DNA from: Crambe crambe
Taxonomy: Eukaryota > Porifera > Demospongiae > Poecilosclerida > Crambeidae
Length of the DNA stretch: 64,000 nucleotides
NCBI GenBank assembly: GCA_963924555.1
Contig: OZ004585.1
Span: forward strand, 5,407,488 to 5,471,487
Direction: 5' to 3'
Numbering within the stretch: the stretch's first letter is position 1; each line of letters begins with the position of its first letter. Shown here one piece after another: positions 42,652 to 55,313 of this stretch. The position numbers and the translations under genes are program-made. A model generated the notes under the pieces. That model made no database searches, was not told the origin of the DNA, and saw nothing but the letters and a program-made list of their open reading frames with translations.

Positions 42652-45600
42652 ATGACTTCACCTCTGCTCTTCAATATTCTCAGGACTAAAAGGTTCCTGT
42701 CTGCTAGGTCTCTTCCATATTGTTTCTCCTCTTCCAATGGACTAATCAGACAGAGTCTGAAAAGAGTGGGACTTCCTACCATTAGTAGCATCCATTGTGA
42801 AAAATCTGAAAAGGTACAGCTAAATTAGCTGATTGCTTTTGAAGTCAGCTAGCTACAAAAGGACCTTCTAATATTTACCCATATCTATATAATATTATTG
42901 TGGGATGGCTATAGCTGATCTTGTTTTCTAGTATACAAGCTTGTGGCCGGCAGGCTGATTAATTCATATGGACATAGTTGTTTGTTTTTTTTTTGTTTTT
43001 TTTTTGCTGGATTTCTCCATAATTAAATAGTATTCATTATGCAGTTTTTTGACCTGTTATTCCTTTACTTGTTTATTCACTCGCTGAAATGCTATATGCA
43101 TTGAGCATGGGTAGGTATGTTCATGAAACTTCATTGCAAGCTAATGATGTAGCTATTGAGACACACACAGTGGTAATGCTAGTCTTCCATAACTAATGAT
43201 GCACATTCTGAATCAGGAACTTCATTAGCTGTACTGTAGTCTCCAACTCATTCAACTCGGTGGGGTTCCAGTCTGGTTGTGGGACCAGGGCAAGAGAATA
43301 GTGAAAGAGCCTGGTATAAATTGCATGTGCATGCACTTCAATTACGTAACTACAAAGAATTGCATGCAGGTGCATGAATGTAACTTGTTGTATGTATGTA
43401 GCATAATTATGTGTTCTAATAGATATAGCTAGCTAGCTAGCTCTGGCTCAGGACCTGCTCCACATCAGCAAAATAACAACAAGAATAGTTGCATTACACA
43501 TCTTTGAATCAGCTTATGGTCAGAAACAAACGGTAAGACTTGATGGCAAAGACTCTAGTGATACAAATATCACTTTTCATAAACAGCTTGCACAGAATGC
43601 TTCCAAAAATGAGGTGAGCTGAATCTACAAATGCAACAGAATCTTTGTGAGGTTATAGTTCCAGCAGCATCACTGTAAAAAAATGTGTAAAAACAACCCA
43701 TTTTTAGGTTATCTGAGTTCCAATTTGCAACTCAGATAACCTAAAAATGGGTTGTTTTTACGCATTTGTTTTTACAGTGTAACCAGTCAGTAGTGATACA
43801 AACACCATATCACTTTTTCATAAAGAGCTTGCACAGAATGCTTCTGAGAGTGAGATGAGCTGAATCTACTGCAAATGCAACAGAATCTACCAGTCAGTAG
43901 CGATACAAACACCATATCACTTTGAGTGAGGTGAGCTGAATCTACAAATGCAACAGAATCTTTGTGAGAGTTCCAGCCGCATCATTGTAAAAAAATGTGT
44001 AAAAACAACCCATTTTTAGGTTATCTGAGTTCCAATTTGCTACTCAGATAACCTAAAAATGGATTGTTTTTACACATTTGTTTTTACAGTGTAACCAGTC
44101 AGTAGTGATATAAACACCATATCACTTTTTCATAAGCTTGCACAGAATGTTTCCGAGAGTGAGATGAGCTGAATCTACAAATGCAACAGAATCTTTGTGA
44201 GGCTATAGTTCCAGCCGCATCACTGTAAAAAAATGTGTAAAAACAGAGATTATAATTATGAGTTGCAAATTGGAATTTGTTTTTACCTTTTTACAGTATT
44301 AGGAAGTCAATGCTTATACGTAGCTAGCTATGAAGAAAAAAAAATAAAAAGGCCATGTAGAGTTAGTCTGTAGCTACTTTTACATATACATAGCAGTTTC
44401 TGTGAACAAACATCAAATTGTCACTTCCTCCCCACCAAGCTGCTTTAATTCATGTCAGTGTAAAAGTGTTCTGCTTGGTTCAGGCAGTTTATTATTGAAG
44501 GCAGCATAATTTGATGTTTGTTCACAGAAACTGTTATAGGTAAAGTACAGACTAACCCTACATGGCCTTTTTATTTAGCATAATTTTTTTCCCTTCACTT
44601 GTTTGTTTACTTTAATATGACCTTCACTTACTCATTTTTTTTTAAGTTTCATTAATGACATTAATTTTGCTTACTTACTCCTTCCACTGCCGACATTTCA
44701 TGCCTATAACTTCAGGATTACAAGTCAAAATGTGCAGATCCTTCAAGAATCAACGAGAATATGGCCAAATATAAACTACCCCAGCTTGTAGGCCATCCCT
44801 TAGCGGGAGATCTTTTGTCTAAGAAACCAGATGGTAAACTATAAACAGCATATAAGCATTGAAAGAACAGAATATAGGCCAAATCATGCCAGCTGCCAAG
44901 TACAAAAGCTATTAACACAACTGCTATGGCATTTTTAAGCTTGTCAACCTTTACCAGCTTGCATGCCCCAGTTGCAAAATATGTAATCTGCAACAATCAA
45001 AGCTGGATGAAAAGCATCAATAAGGGAGTACCTAACCACATCCATATCTTACAATGAAAATTTTACTGGTGTCATGCCGAGATATTCTAGTCTTTTAAAA
45101 AGACACTAATGTTTTCTTATTATCCTGCAGCCTCAACACTTGCACAACTATAGGAGAAGAGAATACAGTATTGGTGGTGCAATAGTAAATGAAGGTATGA
45201 ATATTGCTAAAGAAAGAGCAAAGAGGGAAAGCATAAAACTTCTCTTGTCCAAACCATCTCACAAGATACAGATGAGAAAAACAGAAATTGACGAAATTGA
45301 AGAAATATTTGAGAAATTAAGAAGAGATCATGCCAATTCTGTTGTCAGTGTAATTGTACTTGGTGCACCAGCTTGTGGTAAAACGCAGTTAGCAAGACAA
45401 TATGGATCGGAGTATTTCAGCGTGCAAAAACAAAATCAGTCCAAGTTTCCTTTGATTGATAAAAAAATAGTCATTGTTGGCACCTTAGATGTTAGGAATG
45501 AATCTAGTCTTTGGCGATCCTACAGCAGATTGGCTGATGATTTAAACTATAATGTGAGAGCTGAAGGGCAACTGAAAGATCGACTGGCTATTTTGAAAGC

Positions 45601-46410
45601 TAAGGTTCAAAGGAGATTTCGAGAGAACCCTGGATGGCTTCTGATTGTCGATGGAGTCAACGAAAAGAGTAAGTTCCATTACAGTCTTGCTAAGTGATTT
45701 CCTTTAGCTAGCTAGATTATCAGATTCTAGTTCTAAAATATAGCTATAAATTAAAGAAAAATAAATAAATGTTACTGTTTCTCTACACTTTTAAGCATGT
45801 TACATGCTACCTTCACACTAAGTCTTGCTTATAGATAGGAAATTAAACAGTTCTTTGCCATTGGAGCAATAGAGACTGGATTACTGCTCCAAGTGGACTG
45901 ACACCATTTTATATAGTGATAATTAATTTTATGCTATTTGCATGCAATAATATAAGAGCATGGTGGACCCCCTACCAAAATCACTAGATCACAACATTTA
46001 TATTCTATTATTGCTTCTCAGCTTCTTCTACACTATTTTTTCTGCTTTGTATATAAAGAAAAAAAACTTATGAGCATCTAATATTACTAGTGGCACGTGA
46101 ATTTGAAGATTATTGGCCCCAGCCCAACTCAGAGGGCTGGGGTGAAGGCAGAGTGCTGCTCACAACTAGCTCCAAAGAAGTGGCCAAAAAATATGAAAGC
46201 AGCCCTTTCTCTCAGGAGTATGAGTGTCCAAAGATGCAAGTTGATGATGCTGTCAGTTTACTCCAAAAAATGAGTGATGTCTATGAAAAAGGAGCCATGG
46301 CTGTGGTGACTACTCCATATATCAACAATAACCCATTTGATATAGCATGGTTAGTTAATAGCTAGTAATTGTAGTTTGAATCAACGTACGTATTATGTAG
46401 CTAGGTGTGT

Positions 46411-46448
<38 letters not shown>

Positions 46449-49400
46449 GGGGGGGGGGGGGAATGCGAGAGAGATATTTGATGTCATGTTTTAGGAACTG
46501 CATTAAAAGTGTAGTTCAGTAGGGGGGATAAGAGAGAGATACTCATATCATGTAAAAAGGAGTTGCATTAATCTAATAGTGTAGTTTAGTAGTACTCTGC
46601 GACTGTTGGCTTCTCTTTATTTATTATCACTCTACAACTATTGATTTCTTTATGAAGTAGCTAGCTAGCTGTCTCATTTTCTTTGTGTGTACAGTGCTGC
46701 TATTATAATTAAGGAAGAAAGATCAAAGAATGAAAAATATGGCTTCAGTGATTTCATTGAAACCAGAGAAAAAGGTGAAACAAAATTGACAGTACCTTCG
46801 AGTCTTCCTGAAGCAGTAAAGAGATTGGCAACAGATAAAGATCTTAAACTGGTAAAGCTTCATGTATGAGTCGGAGTACAAATTCAACTATTTCTTTTTG
46901 TTTTGTTTTTTGTTTTTAGGTTTTTACAGCAATGGGAATGTGTGCTCATGATCCAATTCCCTATAGTGTTATGGATAGGCTGCTTGGAAAGGATATTGCT
47001 ACTCTCAAATCAATCAAAGAATGTCCTTTACTCCTAAAAATCCCTGAACAGAATCCACCTGTGGATGATTATGACAAGATACCAAGGATTTATGCCCATT
47101 TTAGCACTCTTAATCAGTTCAGGGAAGAGCTGATAAGTAAGTATTAAAAGAAAAAAAACTTCACTTTATATTATAGTGTCTATAGCTATAGGGTGAATAT
47201 TTACCATAAGAAGCTTATAGTTAGTTATAGAAGCTCATTATGATGCAGATAAATCAAAGAAAAATAGAGAATTACAAGACTTACAGAGACAACTAGTGAA
47301 GTCTGTACTGGATGAGTATGATAAAGTTAGCATTAGTGAAACTGTGAGGTCCAAGTGGATTCAGCAACTGCTATTCAGACATCTCCAACACCTCTTACAC
47401 TATGAAGTATGTTTTCATGTAGCTACGTACATGTATGTGAATAGCTGACTGAACTTTAAAATAAGTATTATAGGGTATTGGATATCTGAGGAGCAATATA
47501 GCTCTGAATCATTGACTCTTTAGATGATATGATAGAGCAGTTTGATCATACGTATGTACAAATGTCCTTGCTAATCATATTTTTATGCCATGGTGTATGA
47601 AATGCCTATGCATGTAGCTACTATGTATATTTGACTGGCATAGTTTGCCAAGGGTATAACATGCTAATGGTTAACAAGGGTGTGGTCTTAAATTTTTCAT
47701 GCCCTGCTTCCATGACTCCAAACGAGTAATAATAAGCTGATGCATCATTGATGGCTGAAGAGAGCTGTTCATGGCTATAATTAGAAAACTGTTCATGGCT
47801 ATAAAACTAGCTGTGGCTTGTGATTCATTACCCTGAACAATCCTGTGAGGAGTGATTTGGTCTGTGTAAATACAACAGGGAAGTTTCTAAATCCCTCATT
47901 GATTAGCAGCAGATTTTCAGCACTTGGACAACTATTGCTATTATAGTCTTCCCAGAGAGTTAGAGTAGGTAGCCACACCCACAAATCATTTTTTTCCTTT
48001 TCCGCAGGAAGATAAAACTCATTACTTGGATCAGGATCTGAAAATTAGGCTTGCAGCCACACTGAGCAATGCTCACATTGAGCTCAATCAAAATCCAGAA
48101 AAGAGCAAGAGAATCTTAGCAAAAGAACTCGAAGAAAATAATCTCAGTCCTTATAATAAAGCTAAGCTTGATTTGAGCTGGGCAAAAGTGTACAGGTGAT
48201 GTCTTTCTGTATAAATGTGACAATTATAGCTATTTACTGTGTTTGTCATACAATATTCTGCTTTGAATCACTAAAATCTAAGTTTTCTAGAGTAACTTTT
48301 TATATTCATACCTTTTTCTCATAATTTTTTTTATTATTACAGGCATTTATGTGAGTATGAATCGAGTGCATGTCGGTTATCTGATGCACTGAAAGGAATT
48401 GATCATATTCGTAACCAGCTGTCTGCCTCAGATGCTACTGAATGCTTGAAGGAATGCACTGCTTTATCACTTCTTTACCATTCTTCTGGTTATGATGAAA
48501 GGTACATAGGTTAATTGATTTCACACAACTGAACAGTTTGATAATTAACTACCATGTCAGCTACAGTGAGTTTCGGAGATTTCATTTACTATCTCTTGTC
48601 TGCTTGCATCAGCAAGATATAACTTTGAATTTTTAGCTATATATATATAGTTCATAGGTTTTCCTTTCAATTTGCTCCCTAAGTACGTAGGTACGTAGAT
48701 TTTAAGTGGGCTATACTATTATTGACTTCTTATTTAATTCAATAGTGAAAACCTGAAAAAGTCTATGAATATTTACCAAGAACACATGGGAAATGAACCA
48801 AGCAATCACATTTTAGGTGAAGCAAAGTGTGCTCTTTCCCATCTGTACTTAAAAATTGGAAAGTGGTCTAGGGGACAAGAATATTTAAATGAAGCAGAGG
48901 GTTTAATTGATGGAAAAGTAAGTCATGTGCTTATATGTATTGAGATAAATTAAAATTGTCTCTATAGCTACAGAATTTCTCTGAACGTGAAAGTTTAGCG
49001 GTGGTTCACAGTGAAATTGGTAATCATACAAAAAGTATTGAGATATTAAAAGAACTGATTGAGCAGATGCAAGAATCCTATGATTTAGAGAATGCACCAT
49101 CCTCTCTGCTATCCATTCCTTATGCTCGACTGTGCTCTGCTTATTATTATAATGGGCAAAGAAATGAAGCTTACAAGTTGATAGAGAAGTGCATTCAGTG
49201 CTTGGATCATGACTTGTTAAAGAGTACGTATGTACATGCATTATAGCTACAGTATAATCATTTATATGTATTGATAAGGTAATCCAAGAGATACTCGTCT
49301 ATTGGAGTTAAGTGATGTAGTGATGAGACGTACACCATATTTTCCTCCATGGACAGGTGAGCAAATAAATTGGTAATCAATAGTTATGAAAGTATGTTCT

Positions 49401-51130
49401 AATTAACAACATCCCACCCACATAATTATGTTGCATGCTGTTAGGCAGGAAAATTTGTATCTCCACTCTGGAAAGCTAGCTATAAGTGATACAGCAATAA
49501 TTCTGTATGTTCAATTTATCTTTGCTGTTAGAAAGTGTAGCAGTCAAGAGCAAAGATTTATTAATTTTGGCTCGCCACCACCACCTTGGAATAATACCTG
49601 CCATGCATTAGATACATGACTATTTCAAATTTGATTTTATGCAGCCATGCACATCATCACAACACTTTTGTGTGATTTTGGAGATATCACTTATTCCATG
49701 GATGCTCTCACTAAGAGTATAGCAAATTTTAAGTTTGAAGACACACCACTTTTGTTGGGGCGGCTGTATCGTCACAGAGGCTGTTATCCAAATGCTCAGA
49801 AAATACTGGAAGCACATTTGAGAGAAAATGATGGTCATCAAAAGAATACTATTCGTAAGAATTGATAGCTATTGTAGCTCATGATGTGATTTATTTTTCC
49901 AATTCAATATAACCTGCTAGTAATTCCAGTAAATGTTCATTTTCATATTAGGCATTGGCTTGATTTGGGCTGAACTTGGTAAAGTTTACAGAGAGCAAGG
50001 TTACATCATCAACGGACTGAAGGCTTTTGAGAAAGCTTATAATATTTACAGACAGTTTTATGTTAATCCTGATCATCCTGAGGTTAGCTATAGCTATAAG
50101 TAAATTTGAGAATGCTATAGGAAGCTCTGTGGGAAAGGGAATGGGACAGAAAATTTTGTTTGCTAAGTAGCTATATTATTATAGCTAGCTAAGTATGGTG
50201 CAGGTAATTGTTAAGCTGTTATGTGTACTAAATTGACATGCATAATTATAGCTAATTACTAAATTCTACTGACTACACAGGATATGTCATTATTTCTGAA
50301 TAGCTAATACAATAATCTCATCCATGCAGGTGGCATTTATGCAGGCAGAATTAGGTCGAGTAATACAACTGAATGGAAATAAACAACTTGGAATGGAGAT
50401 GATGAAGAAAGCTGTAGAGATCTGTAAACGACACATGGAAGATGAAGCCTGTAGATCCAAGAACACTTATGTTGCTATCAAATATGCTCAGATGCTGTCT
50501 GCATTCGGTATTGTGTTGCGTTACGAATATCCTCCTGACAGAATGGATGAAGTTTTGCAATATCTCTATGAAGCTCTCGCTCTGCAGGACTCAACTTTAG
50601 ACCAAAAAAGTATCCATCGTGTACGAACTCTGTATTATATCGGTTGTGCTCTTCAGAAAAAAGGAGATCTAGAAAAGGCCAGAGAAAAAATGATGGAATC
50701 CTTGAAACTGATTCGTGATAGTAATTATCACCGTGATAGCCACCCATATGAAGCTTCAATATGTACTGGATTGGGTCGTTTATTGCAAACAATTAACCCT
50801 GAAGAAGCAGAGGAATATATGAAAAAAGCCTTTGTGATTCGTAAGCTACCGGAAAAATTTTCTTCTGATGCACACTGGAAAGTTGCCTTTGCTTATCAAA
50901 ACATTGGAGAAATAATGAGGGATAAAGGATCAAAACTGGACGCCTTTGATTACTTCCTTGATGCTAATGATATGTTCATGCGTTTGATCGAGAGAGAATC
51001 TTTGCAGTGTGAAAACTGGTTCGATTCCCGTTCATCCTCAGATCCAGATTACGGCATTGATATTATAGAGCGCTGGAAAAAAGACAAAGAGAAACTCCAT
51101 AACAAAATGCGTAGGCTGGTCAGCAAATAA
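42652..51130 (+). CDS. STAND-type NTPase with TPR repeats, copy B
   Basis: Exons 42652-42813, 45131-45668, 46091-46349, 46695-46851, 46920-47136, 47249-47406, 48008-48195, 48343-48501, 48746-48917, 48968-49223, 49279-49356, 49645-49854, 49952-50082 and 50330-51130 join in phase to about 1161 residues. Twelve of the fourteen exons have exactly the length of their copy A partner. Exon 1 has three extra codons (FNILRT for LGK region), and the last gains three (YHRDSH) and loses four at the end. The Lys/Arg-rich acid-free N-terminus, Walker A (GAPACGKT), Walker B (LLIVDG) and TPR tail are all kept, with RVLLTTSS in place of RVLVATSS. Since both copies stay open while neighbours decayed in A, both are probably under selection. 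N-terminal effector domains usual in NLRs (Death, CARD) are not seen. Confidence 0.87.
43540..44300. repeat. ~310-bp unit, three copies, each with a CACTGTAAAAA hairpin; copy B only
   Basis: Each unit has CACCATATCACTTT, TTGCACAGAATG, TGAGCTGAATCTACAAATGC, then a hairpin. Hairpins at 43674-43783 and 43984-44093 have about 50-bp arms (CACTGTAAAAAAATGTG and ACCCATTTTTAGGTTATCTG). The third, at 44221-44300, is reduced. They lie in intron 1 of STAND-TPR copy B and are absent from copy A. CACTGTAAAAA ends recur in hairpins at 59633 and 59839. Confidence 0.8.
44718..44996 (-). CDS. Possible membrane-protein exon inside intron 1 of STAND-TPR copy B
   Basis: An open frame of about 92 codons on minus with two hydrophobic stretches (KLKNAIAVVLIAFVLGS and LAYILFFQCLYAVYSL). 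The matching region in copy A (about 17516-17770) has a stop and frame-changing indels. It may be an exon of a small multi-pass protein nested opposite the STAND gene, or chance. No family recognised, and no clear partner exons. Confidence 0.25.
   Translation of the reverse strand: MLQITYFATGACKLVKVDKLKNAIAVVLIAFVLGSWHDLAYILFFQCLYAVYSLPSGFLDKRSPAKGWPTSWGSLYLAIFSLILEGSAHFDL
46409..46446. repeat. (GT)n microsatellite followed by a G run
   Basis: About 17 GT units then about 15 G in an intron of STAND-TPR copy B. Copy A has only the G run at the matching site (19447-19458). Confidence 0.9.
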
Positions 51131-52479
51131 TCAAAGGAATGAGCAAAAAATTTTAAACTTAAGTTGTAGCTATCATTGGCTAGTTGTTGTGTTCTCCTCT
51201 CTATTTTTGACTGTTTTTTTTAAATATAATAAATGACTGTGTGATCTTGCCAAAATTATGCAGAAAAATGGCTAGGTATACACTCCAAAAGCCAAGTTCT
51301 TGGAGTGGATTTGTACTTTGTACTTTATCAAGCAAGGAAGGTTCTACTTCTCTTCTGGAGACATGATTCAGCAATACTCCAATGTGTAGTGATTATTATA
51401 ATGGCAAAAGTACGTAAGGACTGGAAATAGTTATCACCTGCACAAGTCTTTATTAATTATTGCTGGGGACTCAGGCTTGATCACATTATTAGGTTAGCCT
51501 CGTCCCCAGGGTACGAGGCTACTGGGTACAAGGCTAATTGAGTGTGAAGACTTAGATTGATTTTTGTACAATACAAGGTGGAACTGATAGTAGCATATTC
51601 TTGAGTTCTTCAAACAAAAACAGTCACTGTGACAACAGTGTACATTGTATTGAATTAATTATGAGTTATAATAATAATTTTATTATTAATCTTCTCAGCA
51701 TAATTTCTGATCCCAGGTTATGGGATGAAGACCCCATAGTGCAAAAAATTTTGGAAGCAAGAAAATATAAGTTGAGGGTGAGAGGGTAAGGAGCTCATCT
51801 CATTTGCTGATCTTCATCCAAGAACCAAGACAGTGAACACTGATAGACCAACCTATGCTAAGAATGTATGTATAGGTTATACCACAATCACGAGATTTAC
51901 CATACAACCTGAATGGGCTCTTATTTGGGCATTGTTATCATAATATTGATATTACCCTGACCAACTTCCTGGGTTGTATCAATATCACTGCCTGTACTAG
52001 AACTGCAACCAAGTAGCGGTGCTTTGATCTTAACTACAAGTATAGGCTATAAGATGGTTGTAATTCTAGTGCAGGCAGTGATATTGATACAACCCAGGAA
52101 GTTGGTCAGGATGATATCGATATCATGATAACAATGCCCAAATAAGGCCGACTCAGGCTGTATGGTAAACCATACAGCATTCGTGATTGTGGTATAACCT
52201 ATACTTACAGCATTTGCTTTTAATAGCATCAGCATGTCCTGTGCATTGGTACCACTGCAACTGAGCTCCATGCATGCAAACACATTTTCATTTAACTTTT
52301 CTAGAGCTATTAGCTAGCTACTACAACTTGACAAACTCATACATGTAAGCTCTCACAATAATAATAGACCTAATAAGCCATAGCTAATTCTTCTAATAAA
52401 AATGATAATTAATAATACTAGTAACTAAACACTAGTAACTAAAAACTGCTATAGCTAATTATTCTTCATTCTTGTTTCA
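51131..52479. other. Intergenic DNA after STAND-TPR copy B
   Basis: Collinear with copy A 24031-25123 plus 26268-26351. Inverted words at about 51900-52200 (CAATCACGA and TCGTGATTG ends; GATATTGATA / TATCAATATC inside) form a large imperfect foldback. The single-copy join at about 52365 is the empty site for the copy A insertion. No gene. Confidence 0.5.
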
Positions 52480-53371
52480 TTATTTTCCATAATAATAACG
52501 GTTGTAATAATTATAACCGTAGTAATTATTATAACCATAGAGACCTCCTGTGGCTGCCAGGCTGATTAAAATAATGGACACAATGACCATGATGACATAG
52601 AATACAATGCTCATGACAGTCACCACAATATTGCAGATAAGGGCCTTTTTCCCCACTGAGCGAGCCTTTTCAATCTCTCCCTCCTTGTTGTAGTCATATC
52701 CCTACAGGAATTAGAGAAGATCCATGGAATGAGCTATAGCTAATGCTGTGTTATAGAAACAACTATAGCTAGCTAGTTATAGATATATATATAAAAAAGT
52801 CATCTGGTCATAGCTAACAATGCCTCCAACCTGTGAACTTTGATTTCAGTATAAAGTTCTCCCATTTTCAGTATTTTACAATGAATTTCAGTAGCTATTT
52901 TCTACTAATATATAGTTTATGAATCAATATGGTTGGAGGCTCTGATAGCTAGCTATAGCTACAGTGAAACCTTCGAACAACAGGACAGGTTTTTTGACCT
53001 TTGTAGAGAGGTTGGCCCTTCTCGGAGGTTATTATAGGAAAGGTCATTTCATTCCATTTAGTTGGAGTCCCCTTGTTCGGAGATTTCACTGTAGCTTGTA
53101 TTTGTAATTACAGTATCACCATTGCTGAACAGATGAGTGCTGGGAGCAAAGAAGCGAACCCTAACACATTGACGCCCAACACACAGCAGGCACACATCAA
53201 AGCCAAGGTCAGGAACAAGTGGTCATTAGCACGATGAGGCAGGGGTTGTTGGAGTTGCTGATTAGCAATAGGCTGCTGGAACTCTGCTGTAAGCTGACTA
53301 GTTGGGGCAGGGCGAAAAGTGGATGGTGGATATTGATCTTCCTTATTGAGCACTTCCATGCCATACTGCAT
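52480..53371 (-). CDS. CD225/dispanin (IFITM-family) membrane protein, copy B, intact
   Basis: Exons 53120-53371 and 52480-52701 give 157 residues. The donor is the GTGATA after ATG at 53120; using it keeps the family's conserved loop in frame. Layout: Pro/Gln-rich N-terminus (1-48), first membrane segment NDHLFLTLALM ... LPALICSAM (about 49-84), basic cytosolic loop GYDYNKEGEIEKARSVGKKA, second membrane segment ICNIVVTVMSIVFYVIMVIV, and a Tyr/Asn-rich tail ending YYYGK. The loop with A-x-x-x-G-K-K-A and the double-Cys before it (MCACCVLG, a site type palmitoylated in IFITMs) fit CD225. Dispanins sit in plasma or endosomal membranes; IFITM members restrict membrane fusion, and PRRT/TMEM members regulate other traffic. 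Which role applies is unknown. Confidence 0.83.
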
Positions 53372-54166
53372 TCATGATAAGAAATGATTATAGCCTACTA
53401 TGGTTGCATCTCACTTTACTGCCTAATTTGAAGTATACGTAGCTAGTTGAATTGATGATTGCAGCTATATACGTAGCTACGTACGTATATCTAGATAACT
53501 GAAAGAAAGAAGCATTCAAAATTTTGTTTGAAATTTGAAATCGAAAAAGTTATAGCAATTAGCTAATAGTGAATGATGAAGGGGCAAGGTGAATGCCTTA
53601 ATAGTTAGCTATGATTATAATCATAAAACCCAAACAGAATGTTTTTATAGCATTCTGTTTCTCATAGCTATCTCTAGATTTACATACACACAAGCATTTA
53701 AGTAGTAAATTGTACTTATACAAAGCTATTCTGTTTGAGTTTATAGATTATAATCATAAAATCCAAACTAACTAGCTTATTTAAAATTGTTGCTGAAATT
53801 CTACTCTGTTTCTCATAGCTATCTCTTCTAGATTTACATAGCTACACACAAGCATTTAAGAAGTGAAACTAGAGCCAATAAGTAAATTGTATACAGCTAA
53901 TATAGCTAGCTGTATAATTTGAAATACATAATTGTGTACATAATATGTAGCTATTGGTATCAAGACAGAGTATAAGCAGCAATAAAAACAATTCATTAGG
54001 GTTAGACACACTTCAAGTACGTATGTTTTCAACAAGTGGCTATAATAAAAGTCAACAGTTGATTATAGACAGCAGCCATTCATGCATGTGTATAGCTACT
54101 AGCCACTAGCTAATAGCTGTTTAAAATATAAAGCCTGGGGAAATGAAACGGGATCATTTATGTAAT
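53372..54166. other. Upstream of dispanin copy B, no gene
   Basis: AT-rich, with reduced versions of the duplicated blocks seen at 28020 and 28198. It would hold the dispanin promoter; no element is identifiable. Confidence 0.4.
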
Positions 54167-55313
54167 AGTTAGAACACGGTAGTCTGGTGATTATGGCCAA
54201 TAAACAACCGAATCCGAGGGCGCAGCCCGATAAGGTTGTTTATTTGGCCATAATCACCAGGACTACCGTGTTCTAACTGTTATATATCCCCAGGGCACAC
54301 GATTTCATTGGTCGGTCTGTAGTTTTAGTTAGCTATACAGCGAAAAATCTACAACTTGTAAGCATTCTGTAACAGGTATGTAGCTAACAGAACAAAAATC
54401 CGTAAACCCTAGGCACCGGAAGTACTAATTTTTGATCTGTAGGCAGTTGGTGGGGCAGCAGGTCTGATACAGTCCAAAAATACGGACCTGTTACAGACTT
54501 GTAGATTTTACTGACCCGTTACAGACCTGTGTACAGGTCATAACTGGTATGTGGGGCAGTCCAGACCTGTTACAAGTTGTAGATTTTTCGCTGTGTAGCT
54601 ACCCCTTAGTTACGAAACAAAACGCAAACTCCTGCCATGGCTTCTCCCTGTCCTGGGATGTGCGGTTATTCAGATGCCAACTCTATAAAACCTCGTGCTC
54701 TCGAGCCCGTTTGCGAAGACTACGACGACTCACTACGAGGCTCAACTCGAACTCCTCCCATGCCCACCACACCCAGCTATTAACGAGTTCCTCCACCCAC
54801 GTTTTGTTTTTGGTAGCGACAGTGAACTAGCTAAGCTAGCGGAAGGTATGACACCAAAGAACAAATACCAAAATTAATGTGCCTTAGACAATAATTTCTT
54901 CCAGTGGAAAATTGCAAGAAATAGCTATGAAGTTTCCTTGTGACCCAGTACCAGATGACTTCTTCATTTTCCAACAATCACCCAGAGACAGAAATAGATT
55001 CTTTAGTTAATGACAATGTCATTAATATCTTCATAATTATCTTCTTCCAACAGTCATCTTCCAATAGTCAGCTATAAACTACCAACATAATACAGAGACA
55101 GAAATAGACTCTTTTAGTTAATGACAATGTTATCTGATCATTAGCTATCTCAGGTTATCTTCATTATTATCATCTTCCGAAAATCAACTGTTGTTATTCA
55201 TAGCCTGGGGAACAGTGCGTTTATGAGTCATAAAAGCACTTTACCCTAAGGGAGGGAATTTATGACAGTAAGAGCACTTTTCTCTATGGGAGTAAATGTA
55301 TTAGGTGGGATAT
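54167..55313. repeat. Mobile block B, displaced relative to copy A
   Basis: Same hairpin (54167-54278) and following text as 30610-31494, but placed about 2 kb further from the GPCR. It contains a private MITE (54323-54594). TAATAGTTA occurs at its left edge (54164) and again at 56552, after the next insertion. Confidence 0.65.
54323..54594. mobile_element. MITE with ACAGCGAAAAATCTACAACT ends, private to copy B
   Basis: TIRs start ACAGCGAAAAATCTACAACT at 54337 and end with the complement at 54594. Copy A reads GGTCTGTAG-CTACCCC with no insertion. A GTAG repeat flanks the insert. The middle has repeated CTGTTACAGAC-like words. Confidence 0.8.
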
